From Branchinecta lynchi (taxonomy: Eukaryota > Arthropoda > Branchiopoda > Anostraca > Branchinectidae): a stretch of 64,000 nucleotides of DNA. Below are positions 53,001 to 64,000 of the stretch, one piece after another (within the stretch, counting starts at the first letter, position 1; each line of letters begins with the position of its first letter). The notes beneath the pieces were generated by a model. That model made no database searches and was not told the DNA's origin. It was given only the letters and a program-made list of their open reading frames with translations. A program made the translations under genes and the position numbers. Location of the stretch: NCBI GenBank assembly GCA_023053575.1, contig JAKZAP010000010.1:11059225-11123224 (forward strand), written 5' to 3'.

Positions 53001-56000
53001 TGGTTTTGTTTCTTCGCTGTCGGTTAAATGCTGAAATTGTCAACTTATCGAAGCTTTTAAAACGGTATGTTCTAAAAAGAATAATCACATAATCAAAAGC
53101 TGTTGTTTAGCGTTGTAAAACCAACAACAAAACAATATCGGAAGAAGGCTATCCGTAACGTTTCAGGATTAAAATACCATAGATGACACTATTAATTATT
53201 ACAAAACTACCTTCTTGGTTTACATTACCGTATCGTTTGTACCCGTTGCGTAAACAGTTAATCCTAGGTTATAGCGATAGACCATCGATACAAACTTTCT
53301 TACTGTCATATTTACAGAAATCGAATACAATGTGCACCAATTTTCAAAAATTTCTAGCCCCTCGTGAACCGATCTTACTTACAAGTCCCATGCATGTCTT
53401 ACAATTGGGAACAAAATTGTTCTTACCATCGAATACACCTGAGACAAATAACAGGTATACTAGCTAGCAAAAGCTGCAAACTCCTCGTTGCCGAAGATGA
53501 TTATGAGCTAACAGTCGACTGTTGCTTACAGTCGACTGTTGCTTACAAGTCCTTTACATGTCTCGCAACTGGTATCGCCTATTTTTGGTTTCAGTGTGTA
53601 CCTTACTCCTGAAGTTGTCAACCCCTTGAAACTTTCAAACTGGTTTATCTCATGAAGGATTTTTGTTCAAAAGAATGGATGGCATATATTTTGATCAGCT
53701 CTTCAAGGGCTATCGATTGCCATAACCACAACAAAAGCATATAGGAAAAAGGGACTAAATTGACTTTGCAGTCAGTTGAACTTTATCCTTTTCAATCGTA
53801 GACATCGTGACAGATGAAAACTTGGAATAATATCCTATATAATCTAGTTGGTATTATAAAGCTATCCGTAACTTCTTAGGATTAAAATACCATAGATGAC
53901 ACTATTAATTATTACGAAACTACCTTGTTTTACATTACAGTATCGTTTGTACCCGTTGCGTTAACAGTAAATCCTAGGTTACAGCGATAGACCAACGATA
54001 CAAACTTTCTTACCGTCAGATTTAGATAAATCGAATACAATGTGCAACAATTTGCACAAATTTCTAGCCCCTCGTGCACCGATTCTACTGACAAGTCCCT
54101 TTCCCGTGATAGACATCAAGTTCACCGGATAAAAATAATGGGTACACCGACTAGCAAAAGTTGAAAACCTCTCATCGCTGAAGATTTGTGTAGCATAACA
54201 GCCGATTATTACTTACAAGTCCCTTGCATGTTTTACATTTGGGAACCAAATTGTTCATCAAATGACAGGTACGCCAACTAGCGAGAGCTGCAAACCCCTC
54301 ATTGCCGAAGATGATTATGAGCTAACAGTCGCCTGTCGCGTACAAGTCCCCTAAATGTCTCACAACTGGTATCGCCTATTTTTGGTTTCAGTGTGTACCT
54401 TACTACTGAAGTTGTCAACCCCTTGAAACTTTCAAACTGGTGTATCTCATAAAGGAATTTTTTTTACAAAAAAATGGATGTCATATACTTTGATCAGCTC
54501 ATCAGCGGCTATCGATTGCCGTCGAAGTTGAACTTTATCCTTTTCAATCGTAGATATCGTGATGGATGAAAACTTGGAACAATATCTTATATAATCTAGT
54601 TGATATTATAAAGCTATCCGTAACTTTTCAGGATTAAAATACCATAGATGACACTATTAATTATTACAAAATTGCCTTATTGTTTTACATTACCGTATCG
54701 TTTGTACCCGTTGAGTAAACAGTTAATCCTAGGTTATAGCGATAGACCATCGATACAAACTTTCTTACTGTCATATTTACAGAAATCGAATACAATGTGC
54801 ACCAATTTTCAAAAATTTCTAGCCCCTCGTGAACCGATTCTTACTTACAAGTCCGTCTCCCGTTATTGACATCAAATTCACGGGAAACAAATAATGGATA
54901 CATCAGCTATCAAAAGTTGCAAGCCCCTCATCGCTGAAGATGATTATTGCATAAGCTTTTTAAACGGGATGTTCTAAAAAAATTAATCATATGATCAAAA
55001 GGTATTCTTCAGCGTTGTAAAAACAACAACAAAATAATATAGGAAGAAGGGACTAAATTAACTTTGCAGTCAGTTGTACTTTATCCTTTTCAATCGTAGA
55101 CATCGTGACGGATGAAAACTTGGAACAATATCTTAAATAATCTAGTTAGTAATAGAAACCTATCCGTAACTTTTCAGGATTAAAATACCATAGATGACAC
55201 TACTAATTATTATGAAACTACCTCATTGCTTTACATTTTCGTTTGTATCCGTTGTGTAAACAGTTAATCCTCGGTTACATTGATAGACCATCGACACAAA
55301 CTTTCTTACCGTCAGATTTATAGAAATCGAATACAATGTGCACCCATTTGCAAAAATTCCTAGCCCCTCGTGAACCGATTCCTACTTACAAGTCCCTCTC
55401 CCGTGATATACATTAAGATAACCGGAAACAAATAGTGGGTACTCCAGCTAGCAAAAGCTGCAAACCCATCATCGCAGAAGATGATTGTAGCATAACAGCC
55501 GATTATTACTTACAAGTCCCTTGCATATCTTACCATTGGGAACCAAATTGTTCTTACCATCGAATACACCGGAAACAAATAACAGGTATACCAACTAGCA
55601 AAAGCTGCAAACCCCTCATTACCGAAGATGATTATGGGCTAACAGTCGACTGTTGCTTAAAAGTCCCCTATATGTATCATAACTGGTTTCGCCTATTTTT
55701 GGTTTCAATGTACCTTACTATGAAGTTGTCAACCCCTTTGAAATTTTCAAACTGGTGTATCTCATGAAGGAATTTTTGTACCAAAAAATGGATGACATAT
55801 ACTTTGATCAGCTCATCAATGGCTATCGATTGCCGTCGAAAAAATTTTTTTACCTGTCTTAGTTCAAAAGTTGACTTTTTTGCCGTAGGCCAACTTTCTA
55901 ACGTCACGACTTAGAAAGGAGCAAAGGATAAGCTCTAGTTTCTTTAGCAATGAGAGAACTTTTAAAGTTTAAGAGGCTCATCTCATACCGTTACTCTACC

Positions 56001-56625
56001 ACAAACCAAAGTGCAAAAAAAAAAATTATAAACTCAGCTGAAATCGTCGCAGACATGGACAGAAACAATAGATGGCAGCACTTTCGGACCCGTGGGAAAA
56101 AGCCACTTTTTTGTCTCTGTAGATTTTTCTATTCATCATTCAAAGAAGATATGTTGGCTGTGGGGCCGGGTAACTGCCGCATATATTTAACACTTATAGA
56201 TTTTAGTCCATCTTCAATTTGAAACTGGTGCCTGCCTGCTTGCGTGCTAGAACGGAGCTTTCCACTGGAAAGCAGAAACATCTTTTGATGAAACGAAAGG
56301 TTCGCTACACAACTTCAGATAGTCCTCTCTGACATAGGCTATACAACTCCACTTCACTTCGCAAACCGTAGGCTCTGGCTCGATGACAAGCAAAAACCAT
56401 CCTTATTGGCCCCAGGCAAGAGTTCTACGGAGCTTTCCAAAATGTAATGTCATATTCGTCAATCCGGCCTAAGGTCCACACTTTCCGTAAAAACCGCAGA
56501 GGTTAGACCCTTCTCAGTTACCAGGAATAAAATGAAATCGGAGTCATAGGAAAAAAAAACAAAAACAAAAAAAACGAGGACAAAACCAAAGTGTTGCTCT
56601 CGCAACACAATTTCCACAACACCAT
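52920..56625. repeat. Array of four diverged 0.55-0.75 kb repeats between inverted GTTGCGAGAGCAACAC ends
   Basis: Units share 'ctatccgtaac', 'aggattaaaataccatagat' and 'tagcccctcgtg' and start near 53148, 53861, 54613 and 55159. The boundary word 'gtgttgcgagagcaacactt' at 52980 is inverted at 56592-56609 ('aaagtgttgctctcgcaaca'). The same end word is at 37072 and 39195. ORFs of 70-110 codons recur between units but resemble no known protein. Confidence 0.7.
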
Positions 56626-56929
56626 AACATTTTGCGTATCAAACGAACACAGTCCGCAAAACTTACGCAAAACAGCAATAGCATCAAGCAACCTGGTCCG
56701 GGGGCGACTACCTATCACTTTTAAAGTCTGTCATCAGTGTCTATAAGCTATGCCTTCACACCCGTTTTTCTGCAATTTCCGGTTCAGTGCCCCCCCCCCC
56801 CCCCCGATAACGGAAACGGCTAGAAGCACTAACACAGGTCACTACTTACATTTAAGTCATTTGTAAGGAAAATGTGACAGAGCTTTGTTGAATGTGTTAC
56901 TCTAGACCAGCGCGAATGGTTTCGCAGCC

Positions 56930-57312
56930 CATTCCTAAGCTACATCCTGTTTCTCTCATGACCGATACAGAAAAAGCTTCGTACCGTCATTCGTCAAAAT
57001 GTATAACTCATCGTACATCTTGCTTATTTTATAATTGTATGAATCATAGTTCTGATATACGTGTAATGTGACGTCATTCATCGAAATTCATAACTCGTCG
57101 TAACTCTTGTTTATGTTACAGTTATTTGATTTTTAGTTCCGATATAAGTGTAATTGTAAATGATCACTTACAGTGATTCGAATTGTATATAAGTTTATTA
57201 TTTATGACAAAATTATGACAAAGATGTTGATGTTATTATATTTATGACGAAAAATCGAGTGTTCGGCTTGCCCGTGAAGGAATTTTGAAAATAAGTTGAA
57301 ATTGAAATTGAG
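56930..57312 (+). pseudogene. LINE 3' fragment (SFVPSFV family)
   Basis: A short frame reads KSFVPSFVKMYN near 56971-57006, the end of the ORF as in 24908-25870, followed by UTR with duplicated 'gtcaaaatgtataactc' words and a 'ttgaaattgaaattga' tail. Confidence 0.68.
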
Positions 57313-57658
57313 GCTTTACACTCCAACTATGTCCGTTTCCAACTGTACAGTTCTGCTTCCGATTATACAATTGCATTATTTACACACACAAAAATCATCA
57401 CCTAAATATTATTTTATTACGCTGGGTTTGACACCAGTAGACTGAAAATAGTTAGTTAGTTACCATATCTGAAGTTTCATAAGAGATAACACTAGGGTGC
57501 GCGGTTCCAACAGGTAACACTTAGGATGTTAAATGTTATGGTTTTCAAACGTTACGCATTAAAACTTCAGCACTAAAAAAGGGACGAAACACGACCGAAA
57601 AAGCATCTACTAACTTTTTTGTAATAGTCGATAAGTCAGCAGATGCTTCTTCGACTGT

Positions 57659-57942
57659 GGTTGCTTTCCGCCACTTAAAGATTGTTAACACATCGTTAAC
57701 AATCGTTAACTTTTCCCGTTCCAAGACTCTGATTGTTAAATTTAAGCTCCGCCTTCCTACGATTTCCGTTCCAAAACTTAACGATTGTTAACTATTTTGT
57801 AACGATGGTCGGTGAGCATTGTTACAGAATAGTTAACAACTGTAGAACTGGGAAAAGTTAACGATCGTTAAAGCTGCAGTTAGCTCCGCCCCGAAGTAAA
57901 GTTAACGATTGTTAACAACTGTTAAGTTTGCGGAACGCAACC
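57659..57942. mobile_element. 284 bp GTTAAC MITE, copy 1
   Basis: Ends GGTTGCTTTCCGCCACTTAA and the inverse 'ttaagtttgcggaacgcaacc'; flanked by TGT (57656-57658, 57943-57945). The interior is packed with 'gttaacgatcgttaac' palindromes. Inverted relative to 58567-58850. Confidence 0.8.
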
Positions 57943-58033
57943 TGTGTTTCGGCTTTTCCTGGCAATGCTTGTTATGAATGCGTAACGTTTGTAAAACATA
58001 AGTGCTAAAAAATAATCAGATTAAGGCAACGAG

Positions 58034-58498
58034 ATGGTTAACTGCCTTGCCACTGAATCATTTAAATGGAAAATCTTTCAATTTTGGTTCTTCTTCTTCG
58101 GGCGATTGTCTCAAATATTGGGATGGGTTTCTCCCCGTCAGTGGAGCACGGAAATGGCAAAGACTATTTTGCGAGGGCGCCTAAGCGACGAAACTATCCA
58201 GATAATCTTTCCTAGCAGTCGAGTTTCCTCTCGCTCCCGATCAGACCAGCAGAAGTTTTCGAATCTCCATCTCCAACTCAAAAACAGATTACATGTCAAT
58301 GTACTCGGCAACGTAATCTCCAGTTCATCGTCTGTTTCACTAGATAATACGCGAACTTGCAATAGTATGACTCATCCGGGAATGAGAGAACGTGACAGAT
58401 TACTCGAGCTGATAGGTGGTGAATACGAAAAATTGCTTAAAGAACCCATCGTACCTATAATGCCAATGCATCCTACTTCCGTAACCATTAATTCTTAA
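58034..58498 (+). CDS. Unrecognised 154-codon ORF between inverted MITEs
   Basis: The longest ORF outside RT and ZNFX1 sequences in the right third of the window, lying in the 624 bp between two inverted 284 bp MITEs. Predicted protein: hydrophobic N-terminus (FKWKIFQFWFFFFGRLSQIL), Ser/Arg-rich middle (SSRVSSRSRSDQQ), then a charged helix (RERDRLLELIGGEYEKLLKE). No family recognised and no splice support; it may be chance or a captured exon. Confidence 0.25.
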   Translation: MVNCLATESFKWKIFQFWFFFFGRLSQILGWVSPRQWSTEMAKTILRGRLSDETIQIIFPSSRVSSRSRSDQQKFSNLHLQLKNRLHVNVLGNVISSSSSVSLDNTRTCNSMTHPGMRERDRLLELIGGEYEKLLKEPIVPIMPMHPTSVTINS

Positions 58499-58566
58499 AC
58501 CTGGAGACCCGAATGTTCATATGTTACATTCCAATCCCGGTAACGACACCTCACATTTGTAATTAA

Positions 58567-58850
58567 GGTTGCGTTCCCCAAACTTAACAATTGTTAACAA
58601 TCGTTAACTTTACTTCGGGGCGGAGCTAACTGCAGCTTTAACGATCGTTAACTTTTCCCAGTTATACAAATGTTAGCTATTTTGCAACGATGCTCACCGA
58701 CCATCGTTACGAAATAGTTAACAATCGTTAAGCTCAGGAACGGAAATTTTAGGTGGGCGGAGCTTAAATTTTGAAATCTGAAACGTGAAACGCAAAAAGT
58801 TAGCAGCTGTTAACAATTTGTTAACGATCGTCAAGTCCCGGAACGCAACC
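58567..58850. mobile_element. 284 bp GTTAAC MITE, copy 2
   Basis: Starts GGTTGCGTTCCCCAAACTTA and ends 'gtcccggaacgcaacc'; flanked by TAA (58564-58566, 58851-58853). Same length as copy 1. The 3 bp duplications point to a PIF/Harbinger-like origin. Confidence 0.82.
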
Positions 58851-59720
58851 TAAATTTCTCTGAAATTGCGTGTATTTTTCTTTGTGTTTTTGTTTAGTAA
58901 GTAATCAAGTAAGTAATATTTATAGCCCGCCATTTTGCAAAAGTCGAGTAAATGAAAGAAAATAAAACACATAAACACACAGAAAAAGACACTTTAATTT
59001 TCAATCTTCAGCCAGGAAGCAGTGGATGACTAGTGCTTTCTTTATGTTTCTTTTTACTCTAGTCCTGCACTTACGTACTAGGGCAGTGCGCCATAAATAA
59101 ATTCATTCATTCACTACCATCGCACTTGCCATGTTTCACTATTTTCCACGCGTATAATGCTCCCGCCGAGTTTTCGCATATCATGCCATTGATACGTAAA
59201 ACAAGTTATTGGAGTTTTGCCGTATCCTAGCTAGACGTTTGTGGGCGTGGAAAAAGGACTTAAAACAGCCAAACTGTGGGTAGTTTGTTAAAAGCAGAGC
59301 CTACAGTTTTAAAGGGATTTTTGAAAGCTTACAGAGTTATAGCTGATGTAATTGTAACTGCTAATTGTTTTGAGAGAGTAGTAATGCTATTTTAATGTAC
59401 ACTATGTTCAAGATAGCCTTGGCTTCATCTTTGTATGCAACGTGAGTGCGTATTCTTGTAGTTCTTTCATTCGTTCCTTCTGTGTACTTGTTGATTTTGA
59501 TGGAGAGAGAATATCCCAATACTTACACAATAAAGAGAGTGTGCGGAGAGAGTACCCAAGCTAGAACGCCGTTCCTACAGGTCAATGATTTTATCCCCAA
59601 TTTTATACACTTTTTCAACAATGAGTTTTAGTCCGTCTTGTGTGTGTGCTACCTTTGTGATCATTTTCAGTCTGAATTATTTACTTTGTTGCTTTGATTG
59701 ACATTACTGTTTTAATATCA
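58851..59720. other. Gene-free stretch with LINE-like 3' tails
   Basis: 'cgccataaataaattcattc' near 59090 and 'tagcccgccattttgcaaaa' near 58925 resemble retroposon 3' ends seen at 28384 and 33537. Near 59260-59310 a block resembles 3870-3940. No supported gene. Confidence 0.4.
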
Positions 59721-59784
59721 TGGATCTTGACTTAAACAACACGCCGTTTGACCCCAAGCCACGACTTGTGCAGGGTGGGGAATG

Positions 59785-59925
59785 TGGTCCACCAGTCTCA
59801 CGGCCGTTTTGAAAATCGAACACACCAGTCTCACTGTTTCGAACCACCAGTCTCATAAAAATGGCGCCGGGAACCAGCAGTCTCGGAAACGAGACCAACA
59901 GTCTCAAATTCAGACCAACAGTCTC
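59785..59925. repeat. ACCAGTCTCA short direct repeats
   Basis: Six copies of 'acca(c/g/a)cagtctca' type (about 59789, 59821, 59844, 59873, 59895, 59918), spaced roughly 22-32 bp, with unique spacers. Too short and irregular for CRISPR, and the genome is animal. Confidence 0.6.
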
Positions 59926-60499
59926 ATCTAATTTCCAATTTTTTTAAAGTAAAAAAGTGTTTTCTTTGTTTTTCTCTGTCAGTCCCTTGAATTACGCGCT
60001 TGTGTCAGCACTACAGGTAGAGTGAAGCTTGGGCTTTCAATACATGTATTCATCTCTGCTATTGGCTTGGTACTTCTCAGTGAATAGGGCTCTGAAAAAG
60101 CAAACAAATTTTTTTTTTTTTTTTTCTGTGTTGTTTAATAGAATTCTGCTACTCTGCCAACTACAACAGGTAAAGTGAAGCCTGGGCTTTCAAACGATAT
60201 ATGATTCACTGTTACTGGATTACCAAGTGTCACATTGGGTGGCTTTGAAAAAACTGTTTTGGTAAACAAATGTAATTTCTAGGCTGTCTATGCGATTTCT
60301 TGGAATTTTCTAACTTTGCGACCAGTTTTGGTAGATTTAAGCATGAGTTTTCCACAAATCCATGTATCTCTGATACTGGCTTAGTCAGTTTGTTGCTGGG
60401 TTCCTATGGTAAACTCATTAGCTGTTTTTTTTAACTGCCCTGCTTGATACTGTTGAATGTTTTGTCGCCTCACTGTTCAGTTCACCTGACTGACGGTAT

Positions 60500-63215
60500 T
60501 AGTTTGTTCCATTCTTTTTCCATGCATTTTCCATGCTTAAAATACTATTCTGAGGCTGTCTATACACAACTACAGTAAGAGGTTAAGTATTGCTCAATGG
60601 AACCTATTATCGCTCACCAGAGCTGCGTTTGATTTGCATTGACTGATAGCGTTCGATTTATCCAGTCGACTGAGATTTTGGACTAAAATTTGACTTTTGA
60701 GAACCGAGAATAAATGGTCATTCGTTCCATGGTTAAGCGGTTAAGCTACAGTAAGCGGTCAAGTAACACTCAATGTACCTATCATCGCTCACCAGAGCTG
60801 GGTTCGATCCGCATTTCCAGACGACTGAAATTATCATTTCGCTGTTTCATTTGCCATTCTCAGTTGACTGATAGCGTTCAATTTATCCAGTCGACTGACA
60901 TTGTCGACTAAAGGTGACTTTTGACAACAGAGAACAAACGGTCATTTGTTCCACGGATAACCGATTAAAGTAAGCGGTCAAGTATCGCTCAATGGAACAT
61001 TTTATCTCTCACTAGAGCTGCATTTGATTTGCATTTCCAGTTAACTTAAATCGTCATTTTGAAGTTTTATTTCCTATTCTCAGCTGACTGATAGGTTCTA
61101 TTTATCCAGTCGACTGACATTGTCCACTAAAAGTTGACTTTGGACGACCGACAACAAATGGTCATTCGTTCCATGGATAACCGGTTAAGCAACAGTAAGT
61201 GGTCAAGTATCGCTCAATGGAACATTTTATCGCTCACCAGAGCTGTGTTTGATTTGCATTTCCAGTTGACTGAAATAATCTTTTTGCTGTTTTATTTGCT
61301 ATTCTCAGTTAGCATTCAATTTATCCAGTCGACTCAGATTCTCTTTCTTGGGATTTTCTAACTTTACAACCAGTTTTGGTAGATTTAAGCATGGACTTTC
61401 CACAGATATGTGTATCTCTGATATTGGCTTAGTCAGTTTCTTGCTCATGGTGTCCTTTGATAAACTCATTAGCTGTGTTTTTTTAACTGACCTGCTAGAC
61501 CCTGTTGAATCTTTTGTTGTCTCACTATTCAGTTCACCTGACTGCCTGGTCCGGTACTAGTTCGTTCTATGCTTAAAATACTATTTTGGGGCTGTCTCTA
61601 CACAACTACAGTAAGCGGTCAAGTAACACTCAATGGAACCTATTATTGCTCACCAGAGCTGCGTTTGATTCACATTTCCAGTTGACCTTAAGTTATTAAT
61701 TTGCCGTTTTATTTGCTATTCTCAGTTGACTGATAGCGTTCAATTTATCCAATCTATTGAGATTGTCCACTAAAAGTTGACTTTGGAAGACCGACAACAA
61801 ATGGTCTTCGTTCCATGGATCACCGGTTAACCAACTGTAAGCGGTCAAGTATTGCTCAATGGAACATTTTATCGCTCACTAGAGCTGCATTTGATTTGCA
61901 TTTCCAGTTAACTTAAATCGTCATTTTGCAGTTTTATTTCCTATTCTCAGTTGACTGATAGGTTCTATTTATCCAGTCGACTGACATTGTCCACTAAAAG
62001 TTGACTTTGGACGACCGACAACAAATGGTCATTCGTTCCATGGATAACCGGTTAAGCAACAGTAAGTGGTCAAGTATTGCTCAATGGAACATTTTATCGC
62101 TCACCAGAGCTGTGTTTGATTTGCATTTCCAGTTGACTGAAATAATCTTTTTGCTGTTTTATTTGCTATTCTCAGTTAGCATTCAATTTATCCAGTCGAC
62201 TCAGATTCTCTTTCTTGGGATTTTCTAACTTTACAACCAGTTTTGGTAGATTTAAGCATGGACTTTCCACAGATATGTGTATCTCTGATATTGGCTTAGT
62301 CAGTTTCTTGCTCATGGTGTCCTTTGATAAACTCATTAGCTGTGTTTTTTTAACTGACCTGCTAGACCATGTTGAATCTTTTGTTGTCTCACTATTCAGT
62401 TCACCTGACTGCCTGGTCCGGTACTAGTTCGTTCCATGCTTAAAATACTATTTTGGGGCTGTCTCTACACAACTACAGTAAGCGGTCAAGTAACACTCAA
62501 TGGAACCTATTATTGCTCACCAGAGCTGCGTTTGATTCACATTTCCAGTTGACTTAAGTTATTAATTTGCCGTTTTATTTGCTATTCTCAGTTGACTGAT
62601 AGTGTTCAATTTATCCAATCTATTGAGATTGTCCACTAAAAGTTGACTTTGGACGAACGACAACAAATGGTCATTCGTTCCATGGATCACCGGTTAACCA
62701 ACTGTAAGCGGTCAAGTATTGCTCAATGGAACATTTTATCGCTCACTAGAGCTGCATTTGATTTGCATTTCCAGTTAACTTAAATCGTCATTTTGCAGTT
62801 TTATTTCCTATTCTCAGTTGACTGATAGGTTCTATTTATCCAGTCGACTGACATTGTCCACTAAAAGTTGACTTTGGATGACCGACAACAAATGGTCATT
62901 CATTCCATGGATAACCGGTTAACCAACAGTAAGTGGTCAAGTATCGCTCAATGGAACATTTTATCGCTCACCAGAGCTGTGTTTGATTTGCATTTCCAGT
63001 TGACTGAAATAATCTTTTTGCTGTTTTATTTGCTATTCTCAGTTAGCATTCAATTTATCCAGTCGACTCAGATTCTCTTTCTTGGGATTTTCTAACTTTA
63101 CAACCAGTTTTGGTAGATTTAAGCATGGACTTTCCACAGATATGTGTACTCAATGGAACCTATTATCGCTCACCAGAGCTGCATTTGATTTGCATTTCCA
63201 GTTGACTGAAACTCT
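60500..63215 (+). repeat. Higher-order satellite: about 225 bp monomers, 867 bp super-unit
   Basis: The word 'gctcaatggaac' recurs at about 60592, 60989, 61212, 61627, 61854, 62079, 62494, 62722, 62947 and 63148. Spacing follows 223-228 bp with one 415 bp step (a monomer carrying a 190 bp insert 'ggattttctaactttacaac...'), giving an 867 bp super-period. Identical 75-codon incidental ORFs start at 61134, 62001 and 62868. Super-units are nearly identical to each other, monomers less so. Confidence 0.88.
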
Positions 63216-64000
63216 GTTATTTGCTGTTCTCAGTTGATCCATATTGTTCGATTTAGCTCTTGGCAAGGGTGTGGAAACTCAAGAAGGTAAGGGAACATCA
63301 CTAAAACAATATGACAAAGCGACCTAATCATGTTCTATAACATTTAGACAATTACTAAAATTACGCTTTGCTTGTCTCCTTGATGATGCTGTACGTAGCA
63401 GCTTCAATTTGAGGGTCTCATGAAGAGACCTCTTACGTGGACCAATTTATAGTACTTCAACCTACAAACAATAGTATGTTTGTAACATACAATAGAATGT
63501 TCCTATAACAAGAGCAACATCTGTAGAGGAGATAGTACTTCAACAATTAGAAAAAGAGTGAGAGAAATATTCATGGAGGACTAGTAAAACATATGGTATG
63601 TGGAAAAAGAATCACCAAAAAGTTGACTTTTGACGATCAAGATAAAATGGTAATTCATTCCATGGTTAACCGGTTAACCTACAGTAAGCAGTCAAGTATC
63701 GCTCAATGGAACCTATTATCACTCACCAGAGCTGCATTCTATTCGCATTTCTAGCTAACTTAAATCATCATTTTACTCTGTTATTTGCTGTTCTCAGTTG
63801 ATTCATATTGTTCGATTTAGCTCTTGGCAAGGGTGTGGAAACTCAAGAAGGTAAGGGAACATCACTAAAACAATATGAAAAAGCGACCTAATCATGTTCT
63901 ATAACATTTAGACAATTACTAAAATTACCCTTTGCTTGTCTCCTTGATGATGCTGTACGTAGCAGCTTCAATTTGAGGGTCTCATGAAGAGACCTCTTAC
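63216..64000 (+). repeat. Second satellite-linked repeat, 564 bp period
   Basis: 'gatttagctcttggcaaggg' and the following roughly 190 bp ('aaggtaagggaacatcacta', 'ctccttgatgatgctgtacg') occur at about 63250 and 63814, joined by a 225 bp-type monomer. The second copy runs off the window. Confidence 0.8.

Noticed and set aside
56640..56718. Minus-strand segment SRPRTRLLDAIAVL followed by GTAAGT, a possible upstream exon
   Set aside because: Good donor but weak acceptor, only about 60 bp, and no recognisable ZNFX1 motif. Not enough to call.
59520..59580. Possible minus-strand 50 bp exon ending in GTAAGTATTGG near 59530
   Set aside because: Strong donor and an AG upstream, but no family-related peptide and far from other exons.
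59785..59925. CRISPR-like array of ACCAGTCTCA
   Set aside because: Repeats are only 10-12 bp and imperfect, spacing is irregular, and the genome is plainly animal.
61134..63095. Three identical 75-codon ORFs
   Set aside because: They are the same position in successive 867 bp satellite units, so identity reflects tandem amplification, not a gene family.

Overview
The window is eukaryotic, from an invertebrate-type animal genome that I cannot assign to a species. It is intron-rich and repeat-dense, with canonical GT-AG splice sites and abundant LINE and MITE debris. The long ORFs are either reverse transcriptases or scattered minus-strand exons. There are no operons, Shine-Dalgarno sites, CRISPR arrays or prokaryotic mobile elements.

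The main gene is on the minus strand between 51818 and 15593. I rebuilt the 3' half of a ZNFX1-type gene (NFX1-type zinc finger-containing protein 1) as 14 exons. Their splice phases all agree, giving one frame of about 1000 residues ending in a stop at 15593. It encodes, in order: SF1 helicase motifs II to VI (exons 1-4), a long run of NF-X1-type Cys/His fingers (exons 5-10), a CGH...CPxCG module (exon 11) and a helical C-terminal region (exons 12-14). The Walker A half of the helicase and the start codon were not found. They should lie upstream, beyond about 51.9 kb and perhaps outside the window.

Layout. 1-3827: a palindromic complex of two inverted copies of a GGGATCCC-bounded repeat around a 1.8 kb inverted-terminal-repeat element. 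3.8-15.6 kb: gene-free repeats, including two more copies of that family, LINE 3' fragments, MITEs and a MULE-like foldback element. 15.6-51.8 kb: the ZNFX1-like gene, its introns filled with LINE fragments, one almost complete antisense LINE (48.06-50.8 kb), MITEs and poly-C tracts. 52-59 kb: a bounded array of about 0.55-0.75 kb repeats (53-56 kb), LINE tails and twin 284 bp MITEs. 59.7-64 kb: a short minisatellite and a higher-order satellite of about 225 bp monomers with an 867 bp super-period, running to the window edge.

The most notable observation is that two sets of coding exons of this gene sit between inverted repeat copies (exon 43985-44128; exons 40160-40335 and 40865-41161). The nascent transcript could therefore form long double-stranded RNA stems around helicase exons. 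The ZNFX1 family is known from vertebrates and worms for RNA sensing and small-RNA inheritance, so self-derived dsRNA in its own pre-mRNA is worth testing.
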